Part shown: in pieces, positions 4,157 to 5,420 of the stretch
Layout of the letters: every line of letters starts with the position of its first letter
Numbering within the stretch: position 1 is the stretch's first letter
Origin: Acidobacteriota bacterium
Lineage (GTDB): Bacteria > Acidobacteriota > Vicinamibacteria > Vicinamibacterales > JACQTH01
Direction: 5' to 3'
Length of the DNA: 5,420 nucleotides
Assembly (NCBI GenBank): GCA_016210935.1
Contig: JACQTH010000282.1
Span: 1-5,420 of the forward strand
Notes under the pieces: model-generated
What the model was told of the DNA's origin: nothing
The model's database searches: none
What the model saw: only the letters and a program-made list of their open reading frames with translations
Made by a program: the position numbers and the translations under genes

Positions 4157-5326
4157 ATGCTCAGACGACTCCTCCTCACCCTCGTCCTCGTGATGGCAGC
4201 CTTCGCGGCGGGCTACGCCCTCAGACGTGATGCCGCCGACTCTCCGGGCGCCGCGGCGCCTGCGGCACCGCCGTCATCGCTGGCGGGGCCAACCGCGCCC
4301 GTTCAGGTCGCCGGCCGGGCGCCGTTGAGCGGCTCGCTACCGGATTTCACGACCATCGCCGCCAACAGCGTGAAGGCCGTCACGAACATCTCCTCCGTCG
4401 AAAGACGACGAGTGCAGGTGGACCCGTTCTTCCGCTACTTCTTCGGCGACGACCCCGACCTCTTTGGATCCCGACCGCAGACGAGCCTCGGGTCGGGCGT
4501 CGTGGTCAGCCCCGATGGGTACGTGCTGACCAACGCCCACGTCGTCGGCGATACACGCGCGGACGTCACGGTGGCGCTGTGGGACAAACGTGAGATTCAC
4601 GCGAAGATCGTCGGCATCGATCGCGACACCGATATCGCGCTGCTCAAGATCGACGCGTCGAGCCTCCCGACGATGCGGTGGGGCAATTCCGCCGATCTGA
4701 AGATCGCAGAGTGGGTGCTCGCGATCGGAAACCCGTACCAGCTCAGCCAGACGGTGACGCTCGGGATCGTGAGCGCGATCGGACGTACGAATCTCGGGAT
4801 TGCCGATTACGAGGACTTCATCCAGACGGACGCGGCGATCAACCCGGGGAACTCCGGCGGCGCGCTGGTCAGCAGCCGCGGCGAGCTGATCGGCATCAAC
4901 ACCGGCATCTTCAGTCAGAGCGGCGGCTACCAGGGGATTGGCTTCGCGGTGCCGAGCAATCTCGCCCGCCGTGTGATGACCGACCTGATCAACTTCGGGA
5001 CGGTGCGGCGCGGCGCCATCGGCATCGTCGGCATCCTCGCCGTCACCACGCGCATGGCGCGCGAACTCGGTGTGCCGATCACGCAGGGCGCGTACATCGC
5101 ACAGATGTATCGGGACTCTGAGGCGTATCAGGCCGGGCTCGAGCCGGGTGACGTCATCGTCTCGTTCAACGGTCAGCCTATCGAGGACCCAGGGCCGATC
5201 AACCGCCTGATTGCCGATTCGAAGATCGGCTCGACGGTGCGGATCGGGATCATTCGCGACGGTCGGAAGATGGAATTCCAGGTCCCCGTCGGATCGTCGG
5301 CGCGCCGCTCACGTCGGTCGCTGTAG
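4157..5326 (+). CDS. HtrA/Deg-family serine protease with one PDZ domain
   Basis: Envelope protease that degrades or senses misfolded proteins. Numbering from the ATG at 4157 (389 residues): an N-terminal hydrophobic segment (about 5-22) acts as signal peptide or membrane anchor with no obvious cleavage site, followed by an Ala/Pro-rich linker (24-58). The trypsin-like domain (about 62-275) has the intact triad His128 (VLTNAHVVG), Asp159 (DRDTDIALLKI) and Ser233 (NPGNSGGAL), with LGSGVVVSPDGYVLTN before the histidine. One PDZ domain (about 284-378) starts with the ligand-loop motif RGAIGI and contains AGLEPGDVIVSFNGQPI. One PDZ and a possible anchor suggest a DegS/HhoB-like layout rather than two-PDZ DegP. 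The stop of hsp20 and this start read TAGTGATG: a GTG at 4154 overlaps the stop by one base and would add one Met; either start is possible. There is no separate ribosome site, so coupling to hsp20 is likely. Confidence 0.95.
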   Translation: MLRRLLLTLVLVMAAFAAGYALRRDAADSPGAAAPAAPPSSLAGPTAPVQVAGRAPLSGSLPDFTTIAANSVKAVTNISSVERRRVQVDPFFRYFFGDDPDLFGSRPQTSLGSGVVVSPDGYVLTNAHVVGDTRADVTVALWDKREIHAKIVGIDRDTDIALLKIDASSLPTMRWGNSADLKIAEWVLAIGNPYQLSQTVTLGIVSAIGRTNLGIADYEDFIQTDAAINPGNSGGALVSSRGELIGINTGIFSQSGGYQGIGFAVPSNLARRVMTDLINFGTVRRGAIGIVGILAVTTRMARELGVPITQGAYIAQMYRDSEAYQAGLEPGDVIVSFNGQPIEDPGPINRLIADSKIGSTVRIGIIRDGRKMEFQVPVGSSARRSRRSL

Positions 5327-5420
5327 TTTTCTCGGCCCCGAGACCGCCAGGCTTTCCGGGACATAGCACCGCCAGAGGCGATCGGTCGCCACGCGGATTC
5401 CGATCCGCGGACTCCAGGCG
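5309..5420 (-). other. gene-poor right edge; possible 3' end of a convergent gene
   Basis: After the htrA stop no plus-strand start codon is seen. On the minus strand one frame is open from the window edge to a TGA at 5311-5309, giving 36 residues (RIGIRVATDRLWRCYVPES is its central part), with more GC in third codon positions than the frame I compared. It would overlap the end of htrA by 18 bases. I recognise no family, and short open frames are common at this GC content. CTCGG-CC-CCGAG (5331-5342) is a small hairpin just after the htrA stop; a TTTT precedes it rather than follows it, so it is not a proper terminator for htrA. Confidence 0.2.

Noticed and set aside
4678..5121. 147-residue plus-strand frame inside htrA
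   Set aside because: Out-of-frame Arg-rich shadow of the protease domain.
5331..5342. Intrinsic terminator after htrA
   Set aside because: The CTCGG/CCGAG stem is only 5 bp with a 2-base loop and the T run lies before it, not after it.

Overview
This is a high-GC bacterial chromosomal window holding eight protein genes, seven of them housekeeping or stress genes of recognisable or partly recognisable type. There is no RNA gene, insertion sequence, phage gene or CRISPR array. The gene set (PI-phosphate-synthase-like enzyme, bacterial Ku, type II thymidine kinase, an EF-P with a TPGN-type loop, Hsp20, HtrA), the GC-rich codon use, the mostly poor Shine-Dalgarno sites and the scattered GGGATTC heptamer repeats would fit a soil Acidobacteriota lineage such as Vicinamibacteria. 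That placement is inference; no marker gene in the window proves it.

Layout. Bases 20-846 (+) hold a CDP-alcohol phosphatidyltransferase coupled by an ATGA overlap to a 66-residue membrane protein. They converge, ten bases apart, on a minus-strand series that runs right to left: efp (3724-3161), thymidine kinase (3036-2440), a two-helix membrane protein (2432-1869) and ku (1696-857). In two of the gaps of this series, after efp and after the membrane-protein gene, sits an inverted repeat made of four GGGATTC-like heptamers, a spacer and four GAATCCC-like heptamers. Divergent from efp, only 22 bp from its start codon, begins hsp20 (3747-4154, +), followed with stop/start overlap by htrA (to 5326). 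The last 94 bases hold no complete gene.

Functional themes. The right-hand pair is a protein-quality-control unit: a small heat-shock holdase with an envelope serine protease. The minus-strand series combines translation (EF-P rescue of polyproline stalls), thymidine salvage and double-strand-break end binding (Ku), and is not an obvious pathway operon. The left pair belongs to phospholipid synthesis.

I did not find a new multi-gene system. The observations most worth a second look are the paired heptamer inverted repeats, in which all four arms carry exactly four GGG runs (a quadruplex-capable pattern on either strand); the Asn at the tip of the EF-P loop where modified Lys or Arg is usual; and the symmetric 22-bp efp/hsp20 divergent gap, whose near-palindromic extended -10 sequences would place both transcription starts at or next to the start codons.
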